Assembly (NCBI GenBank): GCA_031376425.1
Contig: JANMDR010000130.1
Location: 1 to 7,529, forward strand
Reading direction: 5' to 3'
Length of the DNA stretch: 7,529 nt
DNA from: JANMDR01 sp031376425
Lineage (GTDB): Bacteria > Pseudomonadota > Gammaproteobacteria > Burkholderiales > Usitatibacteraceae
How positions within the stretch are numbered: position 1 is the first letter of the stretch; each line of letters starts with the position of its first letter. The notes beneath the pieces were generated by a model. That model saw only the letters and a program-made list of their open reading frames with translations. It was not told the origin of the DNA and searched no databases. The position numbers and the translations under genes are program-made. This document shows positions 1-5,739 of the stretch, piece after piece.

Positions 1-2187
1 ATCCTCGCGTTGCTTAATAGCTAAGGGTGCATCGATGGAGCCTCCCTGTTTTACCCGCAAAGCCAAGGCGCGCAATGCCAGCGCTTCAGCACGTACTGCA
101 TCACCTTGGCGATGCAACAGCCAAGCAAAGTTCGCCAGCGCATAGGCCATCTCATCACCTTCAGGAGACGCAGCTTCAATGATGGCAAGCCCGCGCTCAA
201 TGAAAGCCAAACTTTCTTTTCGACTGCCTACATTCATTAAAATTTGCCCTACTTGGCTCAATGATTTGCCAACCGCAAGCGATTTCTCAGCGGTATATTT
301 TTCGCGCAGCGCTAAGGACTCCCGCGCGGCAAGCAGCGCATCGGCATACTTGTTATTGATGTTTAACTCGTTGGCCAGCGCAAATAGCTGCGAGGCTAAG
401 GCAAGCTGGCCACCTTTTTCTGTTTGCGGCGAGGGTAACGACGCAGAAATTTCGGATAATGAATTTCGCTGTATTTCAATGGCGCGCTTATGCAGCTGCT
501 CGGCTTTTACGAATGCAGCCATTTTTTGCTGAATTCTGCCTAAAGTGGAATAAAGCCGCGCTTGCACCTGCGGTTGACCTTTTAGCTCGCTTTCTAATCT
601 GGCTTCCGCCCTTTCGAGCAGAACAGAAACCGGAACGTTTCCAGCATTGGCTGTCGGCTCACCACCCCAGAAAACGGAGATTAAAAAATCATTGGTTTGC
701 AAGGTGTTCGCTTCTGCTTGGCTAGCGCGGTTGCGTTCGACCAATGCTAGGCCTTCTGCCAATTTGGCGCGATCACGCTCGCGCAATGCGGTTTTTTCTG
801 CTCCTTGAGCCCGGTCACGTTGCTGTGCCGCCACCATTTCAGCGTTAGCAGCTTGATCACGCGCAGCCTCAGCCTGGGTACGCGCAGTCTGCGCACCATC
901 GCGGGCGTTCTCGGCAATGCTCTTCGCTTGTTTCGTGGCATCACGTTCATTTAGCGCGATTAATTCAGCGGCTTTTGCACGATCGCGTTCCCTTACAATA
1001 CGGTCAGTAGCATAGACTAAACCCAACACAAAAATACTGGCGACAGCAAGCCACGGCCAATTGCGCTGGCTAAACTTCCAGCCTTTGTAGCTTGTAGTAT
1101 TGGCTAGAGCCTTAAGCGGTTCACACTTTAAATAGTGATCAATATCAGCCGCTAATTCATTGGCTGTGGTGTAGCGCTTTGCGGCATCGTCTTCTGTGGC
1201 TTTAATAACGATGGCGCGTAACTCTAAAGGTAGTTTTGCTATCTTAGTTATGCCGGAAGATGGCCTACTATCATGCTTCTCTACGGCATAAATAAGCAAT
1301 TCCTCAAGCATCCTACCTAAACTAAATACATCGGTTGCGGTAGTCAGTCTGCCACCGCTACGCTGCTCCGGGCTAGCGTATTTTGGCGTAAATGCGCGTG
1401 CTTTAGTTTGCGTGCCGCGACTATCTGGGTCACGGCTTAGGCGAATTTCTGCGCTAAAGGCCGCTGCGGGTACGGCGTCAGCGTGTTCACCCACTTCCAA
1501 CAATCTGGCAATACCAAAATCGAGCAACATCGGCCTGCCCACTGGTGTCACCAAGATGTTGCTGGGCTTAATATCGCAATGCACAATTAGGCGCTGATGC
1601 GCAAAGCTGACAGCACTACACACGTCAATCATTAACCTCAAAACCGCCACAACGCTAAGCTTAGCTGTGCGCACATAGCGGTCCAGACTCACGCCTTCGA
1701 CATACTCCATCACCAGATACGGCTGGCCTTGGGGCGTAGCACCACCATCATAAAGTCTGGCTATATTGGAATGCGTAAGCCCAGCCAAAATTTGCCGCTC
1801 ACGCGCTAAATATTCAAGCGCCTTGGCACTCGGTATACCATGCAACAATTTTATGGCGGCGGTTTGCTCAAAGTGGCCATCCACACGCTGGGCACGGAAC
1901 ACTTGCCCCATCCCCCCTTGGCCAATTTCTTGAACAAGTTTCCATGCGCCTAAAACTTGCCCTACTTTTACTTCCTCACCGGTGCTGGCAACCGTATTTA
2001 AGCTATGCAGTAGCGAACGCGCAACGCGTGGATGATGGGTATCGTCTTGTAGCAGCAAACGCTGAACATACTCAATAAGTTCTGCGTCGTCAGTTAATGC
2101 CTGTAAACGCGCTATTTGCTCGGATTTCGGGAGATCACATACTTCCCCAAAAAGCACTTTAGCCGTGGCGTAGCGACTAGATTCCAT
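1..2187 (-). CDS. Ser/Thr protein kinase with TM segment, coiled coil and TPRs (partial, 3' end outside window)
   Basis: An uninterrupted frame of 729 codons runs from the ATG at 2187 to the window edge. It is a Hanks-type Ser/Thr kinase. Visible landmarks are a glycine-rich loop IGQGGMGQVF (88-97), the ATP lysine in AAIK (K113), a probable C-helix Glu (E130), catalytic loop HCDIKPSN (203-210), DFG (223-225) and SPE (272-274). One hydrophobic segment follows (about 377-393), then a coiled coil of seven 14-residue repeats (401-498), then TPR-like helices from about residue 515 onward. Known relatives place the kinase in the cytoplasm and the TPR part outside; here that is inferred. The start is forced: only one GTT codon separates this ATG from an in-frame TAG. 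It overlaps the sigma factor gene by 11 bases and has no good Shine-Dalgarno of its own, so translation is probably coupled. Odd points are Cys in place of the HRD Arg and a long activation segment. The missing C-terminus prevents a length comparison. Confidence 0.95.
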   Translation of the reverse strand, partial: MESSRYATAKVLFGEVCDLPKSEQIARLQALTDDAELIEYVQRLLLQDDTHHPRVARSLLHSLNTVASTGEEVKVGQVLGAWKLVQEIGQGGMGQVFRAQRVDGHFEQTAAIKLLHGIPSAKALEYLARERQILAGLTHSNIARLYDGGATPQGQPYLVMEYVEGVSLDRYVRTAKLSVVAVLRLMIDVCSAVSFAHQRLIVHCDIKPSNILVTPVGRPMLLDFGIARLLEVGEHADAVPAAAFSAEIRLSRDPDSRGTQTKARAFTPKYASPEQRSGGRLTTATDVFSLGRMLEELLIYAVEKHDSRPSSGITKIAKLPLELRAIVIKATEDDAAKRYTTANELAADIDHYLKCEPLKALANTTSYKGWKFSQRNWPWLAVASIFVLGLVYATDRIVRERDRAKAAELIALNERDATKQAKSIAENARDGAQTARTQAEAARDQAANAEMVAAQQRDRAQGAEKTALRERDRAKLAEGLALVERNRASQAEANTLQTNDFLISVFWGGEPTANAGNVPVSVLLERAEARLESELKGQPQVQARLYSTLGRIQQKMAAFVKAEQLHKRAIEIQRNSLSEISASLPSPQTEKGGQLALASQLFALANELNINNKYADALLAARESLALREKYTAEKSLAVGKSLSQVGQILMNVGSRKESLAFIERGLAIIEAASPEGDEMAYALANFAWLLHRQGDAVRAEALALRALALRVKQGGSIDAPLAIKQRED
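694..987 (-). repeat. Seven tandem 14-residue (42-bp) coiled-coil repeats inside the kinase
   Basis: Kinase residues 401-498 divide without gaps into seven units of 14 residues. Each begins with Arg-Asp (Arg-Asn in the last): RDRAKAAELIALNE, RDATKQAKSIAENA, RDGAQTARTQAEAA, RDQAANAEMVAAQQ, RDRAQGAEKTALRE, RDRAKLAEGLALVE, RNRASQAEANTLQT. Fourteen residues is two heptads, and Ala is strongly preferred at positions 4 and 7 (with Leu, Ile or Ala near 11), as expected of a coiled coil. The segment starts seven residues after the predicted membrane helix, so it is probably an extended stalk or dimer rod leading to the TPRs. The unit identity is seen directly; the structural role is inferred. Confidence 0.85.
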
Positions 2188-2752
2188 AACCTAAGGTAGT
2201 GTGCAACCATGCACGCGCAAATTTTAATTCACGGTCAACGGTGGCGCGCGATATATCTAGCACGGTGGCAATTTCTTCACGCTCTAATCCAGCAAAATAA
2301 GTTAGATGTAGCACTTCGCTGCCACGCGGATCAATTTTTTCTAGCCCAGTTAACGCTTGATCGAGCGCCAATAAATCGGTGACTTGCGAATCTTCACCCG
2401 CAATGGCGTCCGTCAAGGTCACATTAAAATGCCCACCACCGCGTTTTTCTGCCGCTGCGGTGCGCGCATGGTCAACCAAGGTAGAACGAATAGTAAGCGA
2501 CATGGTGGCAAAAAAGTGGGCGCGATTTTTCCAATCTTTGGGCGCATCAACAATGCGCAACACGGCCTCATGCAACAGTTCAGTTGGCGATAAGGTGCTG
2601 TCACCGGCCACATCGCGCAAGCGTTGCGCGGCAATCTTTTTTAGCTGACCATATACTTGGTCAAACACTTCTGAAAACGCCGCACCATCGCCTTGCTGCC
2701 ACGCCTGCAGCAAATTGGTAAGGGAAGCTTTATCACTGGGCGGCAGGCTCAT
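2177..2752 (-). CDS. ECF RNA polymerase sigma factor, TIGR02999/ECF43-like, kinase-linked
   Basis: The protein is an alternative sigma factor that would direct RNA polymerase to its own promoters. From the preferred start it has 191 residues, normal for ECF sigma factors. Region 2 contains SPTELLHEAVLRIVD followed by the helix FFATMSLTIRSTLVDHAR. Region 4 ends in a helix-turn-helix, LEREEIATVLDISRATVDREL. The segment matches the TIGR02999/Sigma70_ECF family, in which consensus PTALVHEAYLRL replaces the acidic ED.VQE motif of ordinary ECFs. An upstream ATG at 2776 would add eight residues. The start at 2752 is preferred because it has GGAG (2762-2765) nine bases upstream, whereas 2776 has no Shine-Dalgarno and lies only about eight bases after the predicted transcription start. 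The 3' end overlaps the kinase gene, so the two are probably co-expressed, and the kinase is the likely regulator. No anti-sigma gene is visible. Confidence 0.93.
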   Translation of the reverse strand: MSLPPSDKASLTNLLQAWQQGDGAAFSEVFDQVYGQLKKIAAQRLRDVAGDSTLSPTELLHEAVLRIVDAPKDWKNRAHFFATMSLTIRSTLVDHARTAAAEKRGGGHFNVTLTDAIAGEDSQVTDLLALDQALTGLEKIDPRGSEVLHLTYFAGLEREEIATVLDISRATVDRELKFARAWLHTTLGYGI

Positions 2753-2761
2753 GTGCGTTGG

Positions 2762-2792
2762 CTCCAAGTAATACATGCGCTTAAGCTTGGAG
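2762..2792 (-). repeat. 7-bp inverted repeat spanning the sigma gene RBS and -10 region
   Basis: CTCCAAG at 2762-2768 and CTTGGAG at 2786-2792 are perfect inverted repeats separated by 17 bases. In the minus-strand RNA the downstream arm contains the GGAG ribosome binding site of the sigma gene, and the upstream arm is complementary to it. The upstream arm also overlaps the last two bases of the predicted -10. It could be an operator dyad or an RBS-masking hairpin in longer transcripts. Confidence 0.55.
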
Positions 2793-2799
2793 TATAGCA
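2791..2799 (-). promoter_or_regulatory. Candidate extended -10 promoter of the sigma/kinase operon
   Basis: The minus strand reads TGCTATACT, an extended -10 (TGn followed by TATACT, five of six matches to TATAAT). No good -35 lies 17 bases upstream, which is tolerated by extended -10 promoters. Transcription would begin near 2784. That gives a leader of about 32 bases to the ATG at 2752 with GGAG inside it, and supports this start over 2776. Confidence 0.45.
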
Positions 2800-2813
2800 G
2801 TAGTAGTGATATC

Positions 2814-2834
2814 CGCCTTTTGAAAAAATAGGCG
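2814..2834. repeat. Second small inverted repeat, CGCCT/AGGCG
   Basis: CGCCT (2814-2818) pairs with AGGCG (2830-2834), with T/A tracts between that can extend the stem past a bulge. It lies between the larger hairpin and the sigma promoter. It may add to termination or be part of the promoter region; no function can be assigned. Confidence 0.3.
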
Positions 2835-2835
2835 A

Positions 2836-2881
2836 AAATACCGGCCTCTCAAGACAAAACTGCCCCGAGATGCCGGTATTT
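2836..2881. terminator. Bidirectional terminator-like hairpin
   Basis: AAATACCGGC (2836-2845) and GCCGGTATTT (2872-2881) are a perfect 10-bp inverted repeat. After one mismatch the stem continues with TCTC/GAGA (2847-2850 with 2867-2870), leaving a 16-base loop. The stem is GC-rich at its core and flanked by A-rich and T-rich sequence on both sides. On the minus strand it is followed by TCGCCTATTTTTT. It would end transcription from the small Cys-protein gene before the sigma/kinase operon. The long loop makes an intrinsic terminator likely rather than certain. Confidence 0.55.
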
Positions 2882-2936
2882 ATTGCTTGCCAAAAAGTAT
2901 TCACTTTGGCAGAAAATCCAAAAAATCAGCCAAACG

Positions 2937-2993
2937 CTATTTCCATCCCGCTTCTTTGCTGCATTCGGCTGTTTCTTTTTTATGGGTTTTTTT
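2937..2993 (-). pseudogene. Out-of-frame C-terminal segment of the small Cys protein
   Basis: The A7 run in the gene is the T7 at 2987-2993 on the plus strand. If six rather than seven As are read, sixteen additional codons follow (THKKETAECSKEAGWK) up to TAG at 2937-2939. The segment has the same Lys/Glu/Ala-rich character as the upstream frame, adds a cysteine, and ends in GWK. This suggests the true or ancestral C-terminus rather than random sequence. The cause may be mutation, transcriptional slippage or a homopolymer sequencing error. Confidence 0.6.
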
Positions 2994-3210
2994 CCCATGT
3001 GGTGATGGAGGCGGTTTCACTTTTATCCATCTTGTCATTCATGCACGTGCAGTATTTGAGCACCACGGATTCTTTAGCACCTTCGTCTTTATTGTCTTTT
3101 ACGCATTTGGCAATCCACTTGTCGTCATCCGCATCGGCCATTGCTGGCATGGCTGTTAATGACAAGGCAAAAATTGATAAAACGCTAAGTTTAGTAAAAA
3201 TCGTTTTCAT
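2980..3210 (-). CDS. Small exported cysteine protein, probably frameshifted near its C-terminus
   Basis: The open frame encodes 76 residues. Residues 1-25 are a clear Sec signal peptide with a Lys-containing start, a hydrophobic core and an AMA cleavage site before DADDD, so the product is periplasmic or secreted. The mature part has C36 in KWIAKCVKDN and a CxC pair in YCTCMNDKM (C54, C56). The start has AGGAG (3217-3221) six bases upstream, an excellent RBS. The frame stops just after WEKNP, within an A7 run. Dropping one A continues the protein as WEKTHKKETAECSKEAGWK to a TAG at 2937-2939, giving 90 residues and a fourth cysteine, C83. The pattern resembles small uncharacterised proteobacterial periplasmic proteins with a YCxCM motif; I do not know a function. 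Four cysteines would allow two disulfides. Confidence 0.8.
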   Translation of the reverse strand: MKTIFTKLSVLSIFALSLTAMPAMADADDDKWIAKCVKDNKDEGAKESVVLKYCTCMNDKMDKSETASITTWEKNP

Positions 3211-3288
3211 TGTGTTCTCCTAGTTGATATTGAGGTGATGCGGTTTGGGATGAATTGGCATTACATAAAACTCAAAAAATACCGTGCT

Positions 3289-3317
3289 TATTTAGATTTA
3301 CGCTTTGGCGTTAGCAA
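3289..3317 (-). promoter_or_regulatory. Weak candidate promoter for the small Cys protein
   Basis: On the minus strand TTGCTA (3312-3317) and TAAATA (3289-3294) are separated by exactly 17 bases, in the 144-bp gap between the propeller gene and the small gene. Matches to consensus are four and three of six. A leader of about 70 bases would result. No strong terminator is visible after the propeller gene, so read-through is an alternative. Confidence 0.25.
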
Positions 3318-3354
3318 AACTCTCACTGCAAGCAAAATAATTTACGGTTCTGCG

Positions 3355-5472
3355 TTACGGTGCGCCAACAACCCGATGATTAAGCCCATCGCTCGCTGCT
3401 GGAAAGTTATAGGTATCACCTGCGAAGCGCGCCGTAATCACCACATTCTTGGCGCTTGCAAAGGCCGTTGTGCAATTGGCTGTGCGTATATGGCGTACGG
3501 CGCTCGCATGAAAATTCAGCGGCATAGCAACGCAACCCGTAATCGGCACGTCATCGGCAAAAAATGTAATGACATTACTAGCGCTGGGATACGGTACGCC
3601 AGCAATATCGGTAACCCATGCGGTGAACGTCATTGCCGCACCGGTACTACTAGCCGTAGCAGCCGCCACCGGTGCTAGGTACTCATTACGTTTTTCAACA
3701 TCGATTAAAAACGCATTTGCCGCCGCCAAACTCGCTACTTGCACCTTTGGAATCAGCGGAACAAAAGCTGCTTCTACTCGGCAAGAATTGAGTAGCGCAT
3801 CGGTTAAATAGGTTTGGGTGCCGACGCCATTCGGTACAAAGGGTATTGCTGGGCTTATTTGTTTGAAGCTGCAATCACTGGAGAAGCGCATCACATGACG
3901 TGGTGCAGCGCTAACGCTAAAGCCAATTCGGTTTCCAAGTTGCGTGACCGTATCTCCCTCTGGGCTAATGCTACCCAATGCGGCAGTGGCACTGTTTACT
4001 AACAAGGTGAGCGTTACCGTACCACTCGGCACAGTGAGATTTAAACTAGCGGTAGCACCAATAGTGGCGTAGGCACCACGTTTAGGGCGCGGCAATATTT
4101 CCGCACCCGAATAGCCTGCAGAAATTTGCTGCACTCCAGCACCGCTAAAACGGCTGATGCAGACTGCGCGCCCCGTGGTAATTGGCACCGCAACGCACCC
4201 AACAATATCAACCCCGTTAAGGCGAAACGTCATCGTGCCGGTGAGCGTGGCATCCACTAACTGCGCCGTAAACGTGACCGATTGACCGGGTAGCGGTGCG
4301 GTATCGCTAGCGCTCAAACTTAAACTAGGCGCAAAAATTTTGCGCACTACGCCGCCGCTATAGCTAGAGATCAAAACGCTACCATCGGCATCCACAAACG
4401 CGCCATGCGGGCCATTAATACTAGCTTGCGACGCTAACCCGCCATCACCAGAATTGAAGTTTACGCCGTTGCCCACGATGGTGTAAATAATGCCATCAGC
4501 ACTTATTTTACGCACACGGTTATTTGCCCCGTCGCAGAAATAAACATTGCCAGCACTATCAAGCGCAATAGAACAAATGCTATTTAATTCCGCTGCAGTA
4601 GCGGCACCACCATCACCGCTATAACCGGGAGAATTTGGGATACCGGCAATCGTATTTATTTTTCCATCAGGGGTAATTTTTCGCACGATGGCATTACCGG
4701 CATCGCCCACGTAAATACTGCCATCAGCACCGATAGCAATGGCCGATGGGTAGAAAAAATTGGCGGCAGTCGCATCAATGCCCTCCCCGTTATAGTCGGT
4801 AGCGCCAGTACCGGCTACGGTGCTAATGATGCCCGAAGGGCTAATTTTACGAATGACGTGATTATAAAAATCAACAAAATAAAGATTATCGTATTGATCA
4901 AACGCGGCAGCACTGGCTGTAGAAATTTGTGCCGCTGTGGCTAAGCCACCATCGCCGCTGTAACCGCTGACTCGCGTACCTGCGTAAGTAGTGATGATGC
5001 CGCTACTATCCACTTTACGAATCACGCTGGCATCAGTAAGAATATAAACATTACCTGCGCGATCAGAAAGCGCTTGGTACACAGTGCCTAGCTCTGCCGC
5101 GGTTGCCAAACCATTATCCAAGGTTGAACCAGCACCGCCATTGCCAGCAAAAGTGGTAATAATGCCGGATGCATCCACGCTGCGCACCCGATACGCACCA
5201 GATTCGGCAATCAGTAAATTTCCGTTGATATCACGGCTCAGCAGCGCTGGCTGATACAAAGATGCCAATAGCGCCTGCCCGCCGTCGCCATTGCCAGCGC
5301 CACCCTCTTCACCGGGGCGGCCGGCGATAGTGGTGATCGTTTGTGCAGCGGGTGGAGCCGCAGCGGCTACCGCAGACATTGTGGATATCACCACAAACAC
5401 CAATCCGGGCACCAATCCAAACGTTAAAGCGCTGAATCTAATGCGTGGGATAACACGTTGAAAAATTGCCAT
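3355..5472 (-). CDS. Secreted NHL-type beta-propeller protein with Ig-like modules
   Basis: The protein has 705 residues. The N-terminal 39 or so form an export signal with Arg in the first part, a hydrophobic core (about 15-38) and an Ala-rich cleavage region. Residues 45-380 are six units of 55-58 residues. Each contains GIITTxAG-like and DxxGNxYxxDxxNxxxRKI-like segments, and several contain YSGDGGxATAA, a signature of bacterial NHL-repeat propellers. They begin near residues 45, 103, 158, 214, 271 and 327, so a six-bladed propeller is predicted. An Ig-like module follows (about 383-475) with Cys 426 and 438. Then comes a region resembling InlB-type repeats (about 483-575) and a second Ig-like module (about 600-700) with Cys 647 and 667. 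No catalytic residues or C-terminal anchor are recognised; a binding or surface role is inferred. The start has GGAG (5482-5485) nine bases upstream. No clear terminator follows the stop. Confidence 0.9.
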   Translation of the reverse strand: MAIFQRVIPRIRFSALTFGLVPGLVFVVISTMSAVAAAAPPAAQTITTIAGRPGEEGGAGNGDGGQALLASLYQPALLSRDINGNLLIAESGAYRVRSVDASGIITTFAGNGGAGSTLDNGLATAAELGTVYQALSDRAGNVYILTDASVIRKVDSSGIITTYAGTRVSGYSGDGGLATAAQISTASAAAFDQYDNLYFVDFYNHVIRKISPSGIISTVAGTGATDYNGEGIDATAANFFYPSAIAIGADGSIYVGDAGNAIVRKITPDGKINTIAGIPNSPGYSGDGGAATAAELNSICSIALDSAGNVYFCDGANNRVRKISADGIIYTIVGNGVNFNSGDGGLASQASINGPHGAFVDADGSVLISSYSGGVVRKIFAPSLSLSASDTAPLPGQSVTFTAQLVDATLTGTMTFRLNGVDIVGCVAVPITTGRAVCISRFSGAGVQQISAGYSGAEILPRPKRGAYATIGATASLNLTVPSGTVTLTLLVNSATAALGSISPEGDTVTQLGNRIGFSVSAAPRHVMRFSSDCSFKQISPAIPFVPNGVGTQTYLTDALLNSCRVEAAFVPLIPKVQVASLAAANAFLIDVEKRNEYLAPVAAATASSTGAAMTFTAWVTDIAGVPYPSASNVITFFADDVPITGCVAMPLNFHASAVRHIRTANCTTAFASAKNVVITARFAGDTYNFPAASDGLNHRVVGAP
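4332..5340 (-). repeat. Six tandem NHL-like coding repeats (about 168 bp each)
   Basis: The propeller part of the protein is six diverged copies of a 55-58 residue unit, corresponding to about 168 bp at DNA level. The most conserved stretches encode YSGDGG, ATAA, the GN.Y turn and RKI. The copies are well diverged at DNA level, so they look old and functional, not a recent expansion. Confidence 0.75.
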
Positions 5473-5492
5473 GACCGTAAACTCCGTTGAAT

Positions 5493-5507
5493 GACCAAAA
5501 ATTGGTC
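5493..5507. promoter_or_regulatory. Perfect dyad GACCAA-AAA-TTGGTC before the propeller gene
   Basis: GACCAA (5493-5498) and TTGGTC (5502-5507) form a perfect 6-bp inverted repeat with a three-base centre. It ends eight bases upstream of the GGAG ribosome binding site of the propeller gene. It could be a repressor operator or a small 5' leader hairpin; no regulator family is recognised. Confidence 0.4.
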
Positions 5508-5530
5508 CTTACTTAGGTTTACGTAATGGC

Positions 5531-5545
5531 GAGAGGGAAACTCTC
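5531..5545. repeat. GAGAG-GGAAA-CTCTC hairpin in the propeller gene leader
   Basis: A 5-bp perfect stem with a five-base loop lies near the predicted transcription start of the propeller gene, about 24 bases from the GACCAA dyad. On either strand it lacks a T tract directly after it, so it is more likely a leader structure or operator than a terminator. Confidence 0.3.
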
Positions 5546-5550
5546 AACGC

Positions 5551-5579
5551 TTAGTATTTTTCCTTTAGCGCAGCTTCAA
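5551..5579 (-). promoter_or_regulatory. Candidate promoter of the propeller gene
   Basis: The minus strand has TTGAAG (5574-5579) and TACTAA (5551-5556) separated by 17 bases. The -35 matches four of six and the -10 three of six. Transcription would start near 5543, giving a leader of about 70 bases holding the GACCAA dyad. The 26-bp tandem repeats lie immediately upstream, where activator sites are often found. An alternative -10, TATAAT, is at 5701-5706. Confidence 0.35.
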
Positions 5580-5588
5580 ACGAATACT

Positions 5589-5666
5589 TTTATTACACGC
5601 GCTAAATGCAGGCATTATTTACATGCGCCAAATGCAAGCGTTTACTACACCCACCAAATATCGGAA
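5589..5666 (-). repeat. Three degenerate 26-bp tandem repeats upstream of the propeller gene
   Basis: Units at 5589-5614, 5615-5640 and 5641-5666 align without gaps. In the plus direction they share TTWAYTACAY, then GCGCYAAATGCARGC in the first two; the third is more diverged (CCACCAAATATCGGA). The 26-bp period is about 2.5 helical turns. The position just upstream of the candidate promoter suggests binding sites for a regulator. Repeat identity is seen directly; the role is inferred. Confidence 0.55.
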
Positions 5667-5700
5667 TCCATACCGTAACACCGTAGGTCATCCGGAAAAA

Positions 5701-5706
5701 ATTATA
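5701..5706 (-). promoter_or_regulatory. Consensus TATAAT element after the DUF1800 gene
   Basis: The minus strand reads TATAAT exactly, 34 bases past the DUF1800 stop codon. No recognisable -35 lies at 16-18 bases, and the element is not preceded by TGn. If used, the transcript would carry the tandem repeats in a leader of over 200 bases. Confidence 0.25.
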
Positions 5707-5739
5707 GCGAATGATTTATCGGCAAGGATTACTTACTTG

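Noticed and set aside
179..725. Plus-strand open frames of 117 and 88 codons
   Set aside because: They lie antisense to the TPR part of the kinase, whose frame is open throughout and shows family motifs; their translations show no recognisable domain.
747..950. Minus-strand 67-codon frame inside the kinase
   Set aside because: It is the coiled-coil repeat region read in another frame; Arg-rich sequence is a by-product of the repeats.
2379..2648. Open frames on both strands inside the sigma gene
   Set aside because: They are in alternative frames of a well-supported sigma factor and show no motif or RBS.
2984..2998. ATGGG-T7-CCCAT dyad as a terminator
   Set aside because: No T tract follows it on either strand, and it lies inside the coding end of the small Cys gene. 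It may still matter for slippage on the A7 run.
2870..3223. Plus-strand 117- and 90-codon frames opposite the small Cys protein
   Set aside because: The minus strand has a signal peptide, an AGGAG RBS and a cysteine pattern; the plus frames are hydrophobic mirror images of the signal peptide region.
3235..4002. Plus-strand frames of 147, 80 and 62 codons
   Set aside because: Most of their length is antisense to the Ig-like part of the propeller protein; they have no domain features.
5589..5666. CRISPR array
   Set aside because: The 26-bp units are contiguous and degenerate, with no unique spacers and no cas genes.
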